A DNA stretch of 64,000 nucleotides from Propionibacteriaceae bacterium. GTDB taxonomy: Bacteria > Actinomycetota > Actinomycetes > Propionibacteriales > Propionibacteriaceae. Positions 1 through 7,724 of the stretch are shown here, piece by piece (position 1 is the stretch's first letter; each line of letters starts with the position of its first letter). The DNA lies in the NCBI GenBank assembly GCA_031271975.1, contig JAISUR010000042.1, positions 1-64,000 of the forward strand, written 5' to 3'. Position numbers and translations under genes: made by a program. The notes below the pieces were generated by a model that worked only from the letters and a program-made list of their open reading frames with translations, was not told the DNA's origin and searched no databases.

Positions 1-867
1 TCCGAACCGGTCTCCGTAACGTACGCCGCCGCACCGATCTGCACCGGCAAGCTGGCCATCACCGGCTCGCTGCGCGTCGGCCAGCCGATAACCGCCACCG
101 GCCTGGACTGCGGCGACGCTGAAGTGAAATACGCGTGGAACAAGGCCCTGTCACCCAAGACCGGCGTCTCGGTGACGCCTGGCACGCTGGACCTCGGCAA
201 CCGGATCCAGGTGGTGGCAACCGCGACACGGGGCAACGACACCGAAACTTACACAGTCACCTCCGAGCGTTCCGTCCGCTTCTTCGTCGACGTGCCTTCG
301 AACCACCGCTTCTACGACGCCATCAACCGGTACGCATATGCGGGGATCATCTCCAGCGGCGCCGCCAACGACAACTTCTTCGGCGACCGCGCCATCACCC
401 GCGGCGAACTCGCGGCGTACCTGTACCGCATCGCGCAGCGGATCGGATTGGCGCCGAACTTCCAAGCTCCCGCGACACCGTCCTTCTCCGACGTGCCCAA
501 GACGCACACTTTCTACACCGAGATCGAATGGCTCAAGGCCGCCGGGCTGACCAGTGTGACCACCTTCAACCCGGGCGCGACCGCGAGCCGCGGCGAGGTG
601 GCTGCCTTCCTGCACCGCATGTACGCCTTGGGCGGCAGCACGGCCGTGTCCGGAACGATCCCCTACCTCGACGTGCCGAACACGCACCTGTTCTACGCGT
701 CGATCAAGTGGATGCGGCTCAAGGGGTACGCCGCCGATGGCAAGTACTTCTATCCCGACCGCGCCACGACCCGCGAAGAGTTCATCGCCTTCGCCGACCG
801 GATCTTCCCGCAGTCCGGCTGGCCGGTCCCAGGACCCGTCATCGTATACAACTCCGCGGGCGGATGA
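1..867 (+). CDS. SLH-domain cell-surface protein, C-terminal part
   Basis: The frame is open from base 1 to the TGA at 865-867 (288 codons), so this is the 3' end of a larger gene whose start is outside the window. The first ~90 residues look like a small Ig/fibronectin-like beta module (it contains PKTGVSVTPGTLDLG). Three SLH-like repeats follow, beginning near residues 95 (FVDVP), 162 (FSDVP) and 222 (YLDVP), each with a downstream TRGE, SRGE or TREE motif. SLH domains usually anchor exported proteins to cell-wall polymers. I infer a secreted, wall-attached protein; what the missing N-terminus does cannot be known here. Confidence 0.85.
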   Translation, partial: SEPVSVTYAAAPICTGKLAITGSLRVGQPITATGLDCGDAEVKYAWNKALSPKTGVSVTPGTLDLGNRIQVVATATRGNDTETYTVTSERSVRFFVDVPSNHRFYDAINRYAYAGIISSGAANDNFFGDRAITRGELAAYLYRIAQRIGLAPNFQAPATPSFSDVPKTHTFYTEIEWLKAAGLTSVTTFNPGATASRGEVAAFLHRMYALGGSTAVSGTIPYLDVPNTHLFYASIKWMRLKGYAADGKYFYPDRATTREEFIAFADRIFPQSGWPVPGPVIVYNSAGG

Positions 868-946
868 CCTGACCTGGCCGAAGCGATAACGCGGTTCCCG
901 AGAACGGCAGCGCGGCTTGGGTTCGCCCGCTATGCTGGCGCGCGTC

Positions 947-1840
947 ATGAGTGTGGAGGAACTGGCCCGGAAGAGCGCGCTGCCCGCTTGGCTGCGCGCG
1001 ATGCGGCCCAAGCAGTGGGTGAAGAATGTGCTCGTCTTCGCCGCGCCGGTCGCGGCGGGCAGGCTGTTCGAAACCGACGTGCTTTCGGCCTCCGCGCTCG
1101 CCTTGGTGGCGTTCTGCCTGATCAGCTCGTCGGTGTACCTGGTCAACGACGTCCGTGACGCGGAGGCTGACCGGGCGCATCCCAAGAAGCGGTTCCGGCC
1201 GATCGCCGCCGGTGAGTTGGCGCCCCAGGCGGCCGTCGCCATGGCGGTCGTGTTGGGCATTGCGGCGCTGGCGCTGAGTTGGTGGGTGGCACCGCAGTTG
1301 TTCGCCACGATCGCCACATATTGGGCGCTGCAGCTCGGATACTCGCTTTTCCTGAAAGACCAGCCGATCGTCGATCTGGCGATGGTGGCGGCGGGCTTCC
1401 TGCTGCGCGCGATCGCCGGCGGCGTCGCCTCGGGCCTGCCGCTGAGCCAATGGTTCCTGCTGGTGGCCAGCTTCGGGTCGCTGTTCATGGTGGCCGGCAA
1501 GCGCTACTCCGAGTTGAAGCAACTCGGCGACCAAGCCGGGACGCGCACGTCGCTGGAGTCGTATTCGCTCAGCTACCTCAACATGGTGTGGGGCATCTCG
1601 GTCGCCGTGGTGATCGTCTGCTACAGCCTGTGGGCCTTCGAGCAACCCGGCCCGCACCTGTGGAACGTGTCCTGGCCGGCCATCTCCATCGCCCCGTTCA
1701 CCTTGGCCATCCTGCGCTACGCCATGGCCGTGGATTCCGGACGCGGCGGCGAGCCCGAAGACGTCGTGCTCTCAGACCACGTCTTACAAGCGCTCGCCGT
1801 CTGCTGGCTCATCCCCGTGGCGCTGGCCGTGTTCGCGTGA
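947..1840 (+). CDS. ubiA: decaprenyl-phosphate phosphoribosyltransferase (UbiA superfamily)
   Basis: Integral membrane prenyltransferase of 297 residues. RPKQWVKNVLVFAAP (~20-34) is typical of the actinobacterial decaprenyl-phosphate phosphoribosyltransferase, which joins phosphoribosyl pyrophosphate to decaprenyl phosphate on the way to decaprenylphosphoryl arabinose. The first aspartate-rich motif is NDVRDAEADR (N67, D68, D71, D75), and a second acidic motif lies near KDQPIVD. About eight hydrophobic segments are visible. The frame also opens at a TTG at 917, but ATG 947 is preferred because TATGCT at 931-936 fits a -10 box 10 bases upstream. Its last 32 bases overlap the convergent gene on the other strand. 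Confidence 0.85.
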   Translation: MSVEELARKSALPAWLRAMRPKQWVKNVLVFAAPVAAGRLFETDVLSASALALVAFCLISSSVYLVNDVRDAEADRAHPKKRFRPIAAGELAPQAAVAMAVVLGIAALALSWWVAPQLFATIATYWALQLGYSLFLKDQPIVDLAMVAAGFLLRAIAGGVASGLPLSQWFLLVASFGSLFMVAGKRYSELKQLGDQAGTRTSLESYSLSYLNMVWGISVAVVIVCYSLWAFEQPGPHLWNVSWPAISIAPFTLAILRYAMAVDSGRGGEPEDVVLSDHVLQALAVCWLIPVALAVFA

Positions 1841-2906
1841 AGCAATCCACCAACGCCAGGAAATTCTCCAGCGGGGTGTCCAACTGGACGTGGTGGGTGG
1901 GGGCGCACAGCCAACCGCCGCCAGCGCCGAGCGTGGAGTGCAGCCAATCGAACTCTTTGCGGATGTCCGCCGGGGTGCCGAGCGGCAGCGTGGATTGGAC
2001 GGCGACACCGCCGAAGAAGGACAGCTTGTCGCCGAAGCGCTGCTTCAACACGGCCGGATCCATGCATTCGGTCTGGATGGGATTGAGCACATCCACGCCC
2101 ACCTCGATCAGGCCGGGGATGATGTTGTACACGCACCCGTCGGTGTGGAAGGCGATCTTGATGTCGGGCTTCACGGCCCGCACAGCTTGGATCAACGCGG
2201 CGTAGCGCGGGGCGAAGAACTCGTCCCAAGTCTGCGGCGAGACGATCGAGTTGGTTTGCGCGCCCCAGTCGTCGCCCAGCCAGATCATGTCCACGCCGCG
2301 CTGGGCCAGGTTCACCGCGACCTTGGTGTGGTAGCCCGCCACCAAATCCAGCACGGCGCAAGCCGCTTCCGGCTCCGCCATGAGGTCGACGAGCAAGTTC
2401 TCGAAGCCGCGCAGCGCCCACGCCAACTCGAAGATCGTGCAGTGGACGCGCCCGATGATGTAGTGGCTGGAGCCATATTCGCGCACCAGGCGCTCCACAT
2501 GGTCATAGGCGCCGGGCCGATCCGGGTCGGGAGCGCGGATGGCGGAAAGGTCCACCTCGCCGGCCAACGGGTGCGAATCCGGATTGGTGTAGTAGCCCGA
2601 GCCGTACGGAGTTTCGTAGCGCTCGACCACCCAGTCGATGCCCCAGTCGTCGGTGAACGGGGCATCGTGCAGGTAATAGTTGGTGACCCAGCCCGCACCC
2701 GCCTGCAGCGCGTCCTGCCCGGTGGCCAGCTCCAAGTCGTAGCCATACCACTTGCGATGGTGCGGCTCGGTGAACTGTGCGAGGAGGCCGAAATGCGTTC
2801 GCAGCCGGTCGGCGAATTCGGGGGTGAAAGTGGCCTGGAACGGCGGCCTGTCGGTTGGTTCGCGATCCAGAGCCGTCTGCACGCGCTCCCTCGCTGTCAT
2901 GCTCAT
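1809..2906 (-). CDS. uroporphyrinogen decarboxylase-like (URO-D/MtaA superfamily) protein
   Basis: A 365-residue protein with the URO-D superfamily outline: an N-terminal TARERV...ALDREPTDRPP segment, a central IWLGDDWGAQ, then IAFHTDGCVYNIIPGLIEVGVDVLNPIQ and a C-terminal GGVAVQSTLPLGTPADIRKE. Proteins of this outline include MtaA/CmuA methyltransferases and many uncharacterised members; true HemE proteins begin differently, and no other haem gene is nearby. It is divergent from an AraC regulator and a sugar ABC transporter, so a role in processing the imported compound is likelier than haem synthesis (inference). TAGGAT ends 6 bases before ATG 2906, which supports a leaderless start. The 3' end overlaps the phosphoribosyltransferase gene by 32 bases. 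Confidence 0.75.
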   Translation of the reverse strand: MSMTARERVQTALDREPTDRPPFQATFTPEFADRLRTHFGLLAQFTEPHHRKWYGYDLELATGQDALQAGAGWVTNYYLHDAPFTDDWGIDWVVERYETPYGSGYYTNPDSHPLAGEVDLSAIRAPDPDRPGAYDHVERLVREYGSSHYIIGRVHCTIFELAWALRGFENLLVDLMAEPEAACAVLDLVAGYHTKVAVNLAQRGVDMIWLGDDWGAQTNSIVSPQTWDEFFAPRYAALIQAVRAVKPDIKIAFHTDGCVYNIIPGLIEVGVDVLNPIQTECMDPAVLKQRFGDKLSFFGGVAVQSTLPLGTPADIRKEFDWLHSTLGAGGGWLCAPTHHVQLDTPLENFLALVDCFTRTRPAPRG

Positions 2907-2912
2907 GCGTGC

Positions 2913-2953
2913 ATCCTAACCCGTATTACGGCCACAGGAATGTGGGCTACCCT
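2913..2953. promoter_or_regulatory. divergent promoter region of the sugar locus
   Basis: Two -10-like hexamers face away from each other: TAGGAT on the minus strand (2913-2918, 6 bases before ATG 2906) and TACCCT on the plus strand (2948-2953, 7 bases before GTG 2961). Between them lies a perfect odd palindrome, CCGTATTACGG (2921-2931), a plausible operator for the AraC-type protein or another repressor. The assignment is by inspection only. Confidence 0.45.
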
Positions 2954-2960
2954 TACCTGT

Positions 2961-3824
2961 GTGACAAGGCGAGAAGGCTTTGCCGGGCAACGAATGCAAG
3001 TGTTGCCGGGGCCACGCGTGTCTGAGGCTTTGCAGCAGCCGGCCACTTCCCGGTTGCTCGTCACCGACGCCGGGTATTTCCCGAACGCCGACGGGCATTA
3101 CCGCCGCCGCGACCGGGGCTCCGGCGCCGCGATCTTCCTGCTCTGCACCGAGGGTAGCGGGTTTCTCAATTTGGGCTTGGGCCGACTGCCGGTGCATCCC
3201 GGGCAGGTGGCTGTCATTCCGGCGGGCATGCCCCACGAATACGGCGCCGACGCGGAACATCCGTGGACGCTGTGGTGGATGCACGTGGCCGGGAGCGACC
3301 TTTCCGATCTGGTGACCGTGTCGGGGGCCACCCGGTCGCAGCCGCTGATCACCCTGCGCGACGCCTACCGCTTCTCGATGCTGATCGGCGAAGCCATCGA
3401 CCGGATGGAGTCTTCCGATTCGGACATGGCGCTCACCGGGGCCTCGGGGGCGGCGTGGCACGCCCTGACGCTGCTGCGCACCGACCGCCGCGTGGGCAGC
3501 CGCGACGACCCGATCCAGGACATCGTCCGCTACCTGCAGGACAACGTCGGCGAGCGGGTCTCAGTGGCCGACCTCGCCGCCCGGGCGATGCTCTCCCCCA
3601 CGCATTTCGCGGCGCTGTTCCGCAAGGCGACGGGCCTGTCCGTGCTGCAGTACCAAACTTCGCTGGCAATGAACAAGGCCCGCGTGCTGCTCGACAACTC
3701 GGATCTACCGGTGGCCACCATCGCCACCATGGTCGGTTACAAGGACCCGTTCTATTTCTCCAGGCAGTTTCGCGCGGTGCATGGGGCGAACCCGACCCAG
3801 TATCGCAAGGGCGACAAAGGCTGA
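2961..3824 (+). CDS. AraC family transcriptional regulator
   Basis: A 287-residue AraC-type activator. The N-terminal cupin-like sensor contains PGQVAVIPAGMPHEYGADAE followed by WTLWWMHVAG, the sugar-binding arm seen in AraC relatives. The C-terminal ~100 residues hold two helix-turn-helix motifs (VADLAARAMLSPTHFAALFR and LPVATIATMVGYKDPFYFSR) and end in GANPTQYRKG. The frame is open far upstream, so the start must be chosen: GTG 2961 lies 7 bases after TACCCT, while ATG 2994 is the alternative. It probably responds to the ligand of the transporter encoded just downstream and controls that operon and the divergent URO-D-like gene. Confidence 0.85.
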   Translation: MTRREGFAGQRMQVLPGPRVSEALQQPATSRLLVTDAGYFPNADGHYRRRDRGSGAAIFLLCTEGSGFLNLGLGRLPVHPGQVAVIPAGMPHEYGADAEHPWTLWWMHVAGSDLSDLVTVSGATRSQPLITLRDAYRFSMLIGEAIDRMESSDSDMALTGASGAAWHALTLLRTDRRVGSRDDPIQDIVRYLQDNVGERVSVADLAARAMLSPTHFAALFRKATGLSVLQYQTSLAMNKARVLLDNSDLPVATIATMVGYKDPFYFSRQFRAVHGANPTQYRKGDKG

Positions 3825-3850
3825 TAACGATCACATAACGTCGTTTTATC
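3823..3850. promoter_or_regulatory. candidate operator repeats upstream of the sugar-binding protein gene
   Basis: GATAACG (3823-3829) and CATAACG (3834-3840) are direct copies 11 bases apart, about one helical turn, and CGTTTTATC (3842-3850) is a related inverted half. The cluster begins in the stop codon of the AraC-type gene and lies ~150 bases before the transporter operon. This is a plausible activator site, not proven. Confidence 0.35.
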
Positions 3851-3998
3851 CAGGGATCTAAGCGAATCGTGCATTAATTCAGCCTTGGAAACTGCGTAGT
3901 TTCGTCACGAGCTCAACGGAGAGTCGGGCTGTGGCAACCGGGCCGCAGCTGGTAATCCCCCGGCGAGCCGCCATTCCAAAACAAGAGGAAGGAATCCT

Positions 3999-5036
3999 AT
4001 GAGGATCTCTAAGATTGCGGCAGCGGGCCTGGCCGCAGCGCTGTTGGCCACCACGTTCGGCTGCAGCTCCGGCCAGGAGTCGGCACCGCCCGCCACCAGC
4101 GCGGACGCCGGCGGCGACGGCGGCGCAAGCGGCGCTATCGAGATCGCGTTCCTGCAGAAGCAAGGCGACCAGCAGTACTTCGTAGACGAGATCGCTGGCG
4201 CGAAGAAGGCCGCCGACGAGGCTGGCGACGTGACGATCACGTCGGCGGACTTGGGCGATGACGCCAACAAGGCCATCTCCGAGGTTGAGGCCGCCATCGC
4301 ACGCGGCGTCCAGGGCATCATCATCGTCGTTCCCGACCAGGCGGTCGGCCCGAACGTGATCAAGCTCGCCACCGACGCCGGTATTCCGATCATGGCCGCC
4401 GACGACGGCATCGTGGATGACGCCGGCAACGCCGCTCCGTTCACCGGCTTCAACGGCACCGACATGGGCAACAAGGTGGGCGAGAAGGCCGCCGAGCTGT
4501 ACCAGGCCGCCGGCTGGGATCCCGCCGACACCGCCATTCTGGCTTCCTGGAAGCAGGATCTGTCCGTTTGCACTGACCGCGTGGAAGGCGCTCTGGACAA
4601 GTTCACGTCCATCGTCGGCGCGGACAAGACGCCGCGGGAAATCCAGGTGGGCACCGACAACACTCCGACCAACGCCCAGGACAAGGCCACGGCCACCCTC
4701 ACGGCGAACTCGGACGTCAAGCACTGGATCGTCTGGGGCTGCAACGATGAGAACACCACTGGTGTGACCACCGCCCTGCAGAACGGCGGCGTCGCTCCTG
4801 CCGACATCATTTCCGTCGGCCTGGGCGCCTACCTGGCTTGCAAGGACTGGGCCGCTGGCCAGGACACCGGCAACAAGGCCGCTCTGTACATCTCCGGCAT
4901 CGACGTCGGCTACGCCGCGGTCAAGGCCATGGTCGCCAAGATCCGCGACAACACACCGCTGCCTCCGGAAACGATCGCGGCCACCTACATGGCTGACGCT
5001 TCCAACTACGAGTCGGTCGGCGTGGTCTGCACCTAG
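3999..5036 (+). CDS. sugar ABC transporter substrate-binding lipoprotein (AraF/RbsB type)
   Basis: A 345-residue periplasmic-binding-protein-type lipoprotein. The signal peptide ends in a lipobox with Cys22 (LLATTFGC), followed by an acidic, Ser/Ala-rich linker. The mature fold matches type I sugar-binding proteins: IEIAFLQKQGDQQYF near the start, GIIIVVPDQAVGPNVIKLA, and SDVKHWIVWGCNDENTTGV, which resembles the corresponding segment of E. coli AraF. A monosaccharide ligand, possibly a pentose, is inferred. A strong ribosome-binding site, AGGAAGGA, precedes ATG 3999. A 13-bp hairpin separates it from the ATPase gene, so its message may be the most abundant of the operon. Confidence 0.88.
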   Translation: MRISKIAAAGLAAALLATTFGCSSGQESAPPATSADAGGDGGASGAIEIAFLQKQGDQQYFVDEIAGAKKAADEAGDVTITSADLGDDANKAISEVEAAIARGVQGIIIVVPDQAVGPNVIKLATDAGIPIMAADDGIVDDAGNAAPFTGFNGTDMGNKVGEKAAELYQAAGWDPADTAILASWKQDLSVCTDRVEGALDKFTSIVGADKTPREIQVGTDNTPTNAQDKATATLTANSDVKHWIVWGCNDENTTGVTTALQNGGVAPADIISVGLGAYLACKDWAAGQDTGNKAALYISGIDVGYAAVKAMVAKIRDNTPLPPETIAATYMADASNYESVGVVCT

Positions 5037-5091
5037 AGACACTCCCGCGGGTCACCCCGCGGGGCTCTAGAGTCAAGACAACAAGAACCAG

Positions 5092-5123
5092 GTTGGGGGC
5101 CGGGTTGCGGCCCGGCCCCCAAC
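5092..5123 (+). terminator. intercistronic stem-loop between binding-protein and ATPase genes
   Basis: A perfect 13-bp stem (5092-5104 pairs with 5111-5123, GTTGGGGGCCGGG and its complement) with a TTGCGG loop. No T-run follows and the ATPase start is 18 bases away, so a partial terminator or a 3'-end stabiliser for the binding-protein mRNA is likelier than a full stop. A second weaker hairpin around CCCGCGG lies at 5044-5063. Confidence 0.6.
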
Positions 5124-5141
5124 ACTCACAAAGAGACGATC

Positions 5142-6674
5142 ATGACTGATTCCACTCCCGCCCTGGAGGCTGTGGGCATCACCAAGGTGTTCCCCGGTGT
5201 ACGGGCACTAGACCAGGTGGATGTGAAGTTCTTCGCAGGCCAGGTAGCCGCGTTGATGGGAGAGAACGGGGCGGGCAAGTCCACGCTCCTCAAAATCCTC
5301 CACGGCGACTACGTCCCGGATGCGGGCACCATCACCCTCAACGGCAAGAAGGTGACATTCAACGCCCCGGCGGCCGCCCGCAAGGCTGGGCTGCGGGTCA
5401 TCGCGCAGGAGCCCGAAATCGCTCCGTATGTCACCGTCGCCGAAAACATGTACTTGGGCCGCTTCCCCACCCACGCGGGCTTCGTCTCCCAGACGGAGAT
5501 GGAGCGCGACGCGGCCGTAGACTTGGAGCGGCTCGGCTTCGCGGGCCTGCTCAACCCCACCGACATCGCCATCACGCTTTCCCCCGCGCAGCGCCAGTTG
5601 CTCGAAATCGTGCGGGCCCTGATCGACGACCCGCAGGTGATCTGCTTCGACGAGCCGACCTCGTCGCTGTCCGACCACGAGATTGACGCGCTGTTCGCCT
5701 GCATCCGCCGCCTGCGCGACGAAGGCCGGGCCATCATCTACGTGTCGCACCGCATGCGCGAAGTGTTCCAGATCGCCGACTCGGTGACCGTGCTGCGCGA
5801 TGGCAAGCTGGTCGGCACCCGGGAGGTGGAAGGCCTCGGCGAGCAGGACATCATCCAGATGATGGTGGGCCGCGACCTGTCCAACATGCACCAGCGCGAG
5901 CCTTACGAGCCCGGCGACGTCCGCCTGCGCTTGGAGAACGTCACCACCGACGACGTGCGCGACATCTCCCTGGAGGTGCGCGCCCACGAGATCGTGGCCA
6001 TCGCCGGCTTGGTCGGCGCCGGCCGCACGGAGTTGGCCCTCGCCATCGCCGGCGACCGCCCAGTGCGTTCCGGAACGATCCTGGTGGACGGCAAGCCGCT
6101 GGTGTCCAAGACTCCGCAGGACGCCATCGAGCGCGGTGTCGGCCTGGCTCCGGAAGACCGCAAGGGCAGCGGGCTGGTGATGATCCGCACCGTGCGCGAC
6201 AACATCATCCTCGCCACGTTGAAGAAGATCACCCGCCTGGGCTTCGTATCCGACAAGAAGGAAGCGGACATCGCCGCCGCGCAGGTGGAACGCCTGAACA
6301 TCCGCACGCCGAGCCTGCGCCAACGCGTGGAGAACCTCTCTGGCGGCAACCAACAGAAAGTCGTGCTCGCCCGTTGGCTGGCTGGCGACTCGCAGGTGTT
6401 GATCCTGGACGAGCCGACCCGCGGCGTGGACGTGGGCGCGAAAGCCGAAATCTACAAGATCGTCGACCAACTGGCGGCCAACGGCGTAGCGGTGCTGGTG
6501 ATCAGCTCCGAGCTGCCCGAGGTCCTCGGCATCGCCGACCGCATCGTGGTGATGCAAAACGGCCACATCACCGGCGAACTGACCCGGGCCGAAGCTACCG
6601 AGGAGAAGATCCTCGCCCTCGCAATGGCCGACCAACTGACCAGCGCGACAACACAACCAGGAGAAAAGCGATGA
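5142..6674 (+). CDS. sugar ABC transporter ATP-binding protein (RbsA/MglA/AraG type, two ATPase domains)
   Basis: A 510-residue protein with two fused ABC domains, the usual size and layout for CUT2 monosaccharide importers. Domain 1 has Walker A GENGAGKST (~40-48), a degenerate signature LSPAQRQLLEIVRAL and Walker B VICFDEPTSSLS. Domain 2 has a degenerate P-loop near GLVGAGRTELALAIAG, a canonical signature LSGGNQQKVVLARWL and Walker B VLILDEPTRGVDVGAK. It acts at the inner face of the membrane and powers uptake. The stop overlaps the permease start (ATGA at 6671-6674), indicating translational coupling. Confidence 0.93.
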   Translation: MTDSTPALEAVGITKVFPGVRALDQVDVKFFAGQVAALMGENGAGKSTLLKILHGDYVPDAGTITLNGKKVTFNAPAAARKAGLRVIAQEPEIAPYVTVAENMYLGRFPTHAGFVSQTEMERDAAVDLERLGFAGLLNPTDIAITLSPAQRQLLEIVRALIDDPQVICFDEPTSSLSDHEIDALFACIRRLRDEGRAIIYVSHRMREVFQIADSVTVLRDGKLVGTREVEGLGEQDIIQMMVGRDLSNMHQREPYEPGDVRLRLENVTTDDVRDISLEVRAHEIVAIAGLVGAGRTELALAIAGDRPVRSGTILVDGKPLVSKTPQDAIERGVGLAPEDRKGSGLVMIRTVRDNIILATLKKITRLGFVSDKKEADIAAAQVERLNIRTPSLRQRVENLSGGNQQKVVLARWLAGDSQVLILDEPTRGVDVGAKAEIYKIVDQLAANGVAVLVISSELPEVLGIADRIVVMQNGHITGELTRAEATEEKILALAMADQLTSATTQPGEKR

Positions 6675-7714
6675 GTGACCCTACCCCCACGAAGGCCCCG
6701 GAAGCCCCGGCTTCCGATTCCGCGCCTGTGAAGGCCAGTAGTGGAATCATGCCGTTCCTGCGCAAGATCGGCGTGGAGAATGTCGCCTTGGTCTTCGCCA
6801 TCATCGCGCTCGCCGGGGTGATCGGCTCGCAGAACGCGTCATTCTTCAAGCCGGCGAACATCGCGGCCATCGGCAACTACGTGGTGATCATGGGCTTGCT
6901 GGCCGTCGTCCAGACAGTCGTCATCATCATGGGCGGCATCGACATCTCGGTCGGCTCCATCGCCGGCTTGTCGTCCGTCTTGGCGGGCATGATCTTCGCG
7001 TCCTCGTCGAACTGGGCTTTTTCGATGATCGTGCCGCTGGCGGTCGGGGCCGTGTGCGGCCTGTTCAACGGCTGCGTGGTCATCTTCGGCCGGATCACGC
7101 CGCTGATCGCCACCCTGGCTACGCTGTCCAGCTACAAGGGCATCGCCCAGTTGGTCTCGAACGGCCGGGCGCAGGGCTACACGGGCGCTGACCCGGTGTA
7201 CATCTTCTTCGCGCGCGGCTCGGTGCTGTTCATCCCCGCCCTGGTGTGGGTGTTGATCATCGTCGCGGCGCTGATCCACGTCATGCTGCGCTACACCCGG
7301 GTGGGCCGCGACATCTACGCGGTCGGCGGCAACGACATGGCCGCCCGCCTGTCCGGCATCAACGTGAACCAGCGCATCCTGACCGTGTTCGTCCTGGCGG
7401 GCGTCGTCGCGGCGATTGCGGGCATCTTGATCACGGCGCGCACCGGCTCCGGCCAGCCCGTCTCCGGGTCCGAGGGCATGGAAATGCTCGCGGTCACCGG
7501 CGCGGCCCTGGGCGGCGCGGCGCTGCGCGGCGGCAAGGGATCGATCATCTCGACGATCTTCGCGGTAATCCTGCTGGGCGTTCTCATGAACGGGATGACG
7601 CTGCTCGGCATCAACCCGTTCTGGCAGAACATCGCCCAAGGCGCGCTGCTGATTTCAGCCGTCGTCATCCAGCAGTTGTCCAGCGGAGAGAGAAGGGTCG
7701 GGCTTCCGAAGTAG
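6671..7714 (+). CDS. sugar ABC transporter permease (RbsC/AraH type)
   Basis: A 347-residue polytopic membrane protein with about 8-10 hydrophobic segments. The family hallmark MGGIDISVGSIAGLSSVLAG follows the third segment, and the region around GRITPLIATLATLSSYKGIA is the expected second conserved block. The ATG at 6671 overlaps the ATPase stop codon, so the upstream opening of this frame from 6374 is not used. With the binding protein and double ATPase it completes a CUT2-type importer. The next gene begins 10 bases downstream, so the operon continues. Confidence 0.92.
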   Translation: MSDPTPTKAPEAPASDSAPVKASSGIMPFLRKIGVENVALVFAIIALAGVIGSQNASFFKPANIAAIGNYVVIMGLLAVVQTVVIIMGGIDISVGSIAGLSSVLAGMIFASSSNWAFSMIVPLAVGAVCGLFNGCVVIFGRITPLIATLATLSSYKGIAQLVSNGRAQGYTGADPVYIFFARGSVLFIPALVWVLIIVAALIHVMLRYTRVGRDIYAVGGNDMAARLSGINVNQRILTVFVLAGVVAAIAGILITARTGSGQPVSGSEGMEMLAVTGAALGGAALRGGKGSIISTIFAVILLGVLMNGMTLLGINPFWQNIAQGALLISAVVIQQLSSGERRVGLPK

Positions 7715-7724
7715 CCCTAGGACC

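Noticed and set aside
5208-6656. Long minus-strand reading frame opposite the sugar ATPase gene
   Set aside because: It is rich in His, Val, Asp and Gly without domain signals, and the plus strand codes for a clear tandem ABC ATPase. It is a high-GC shadow.
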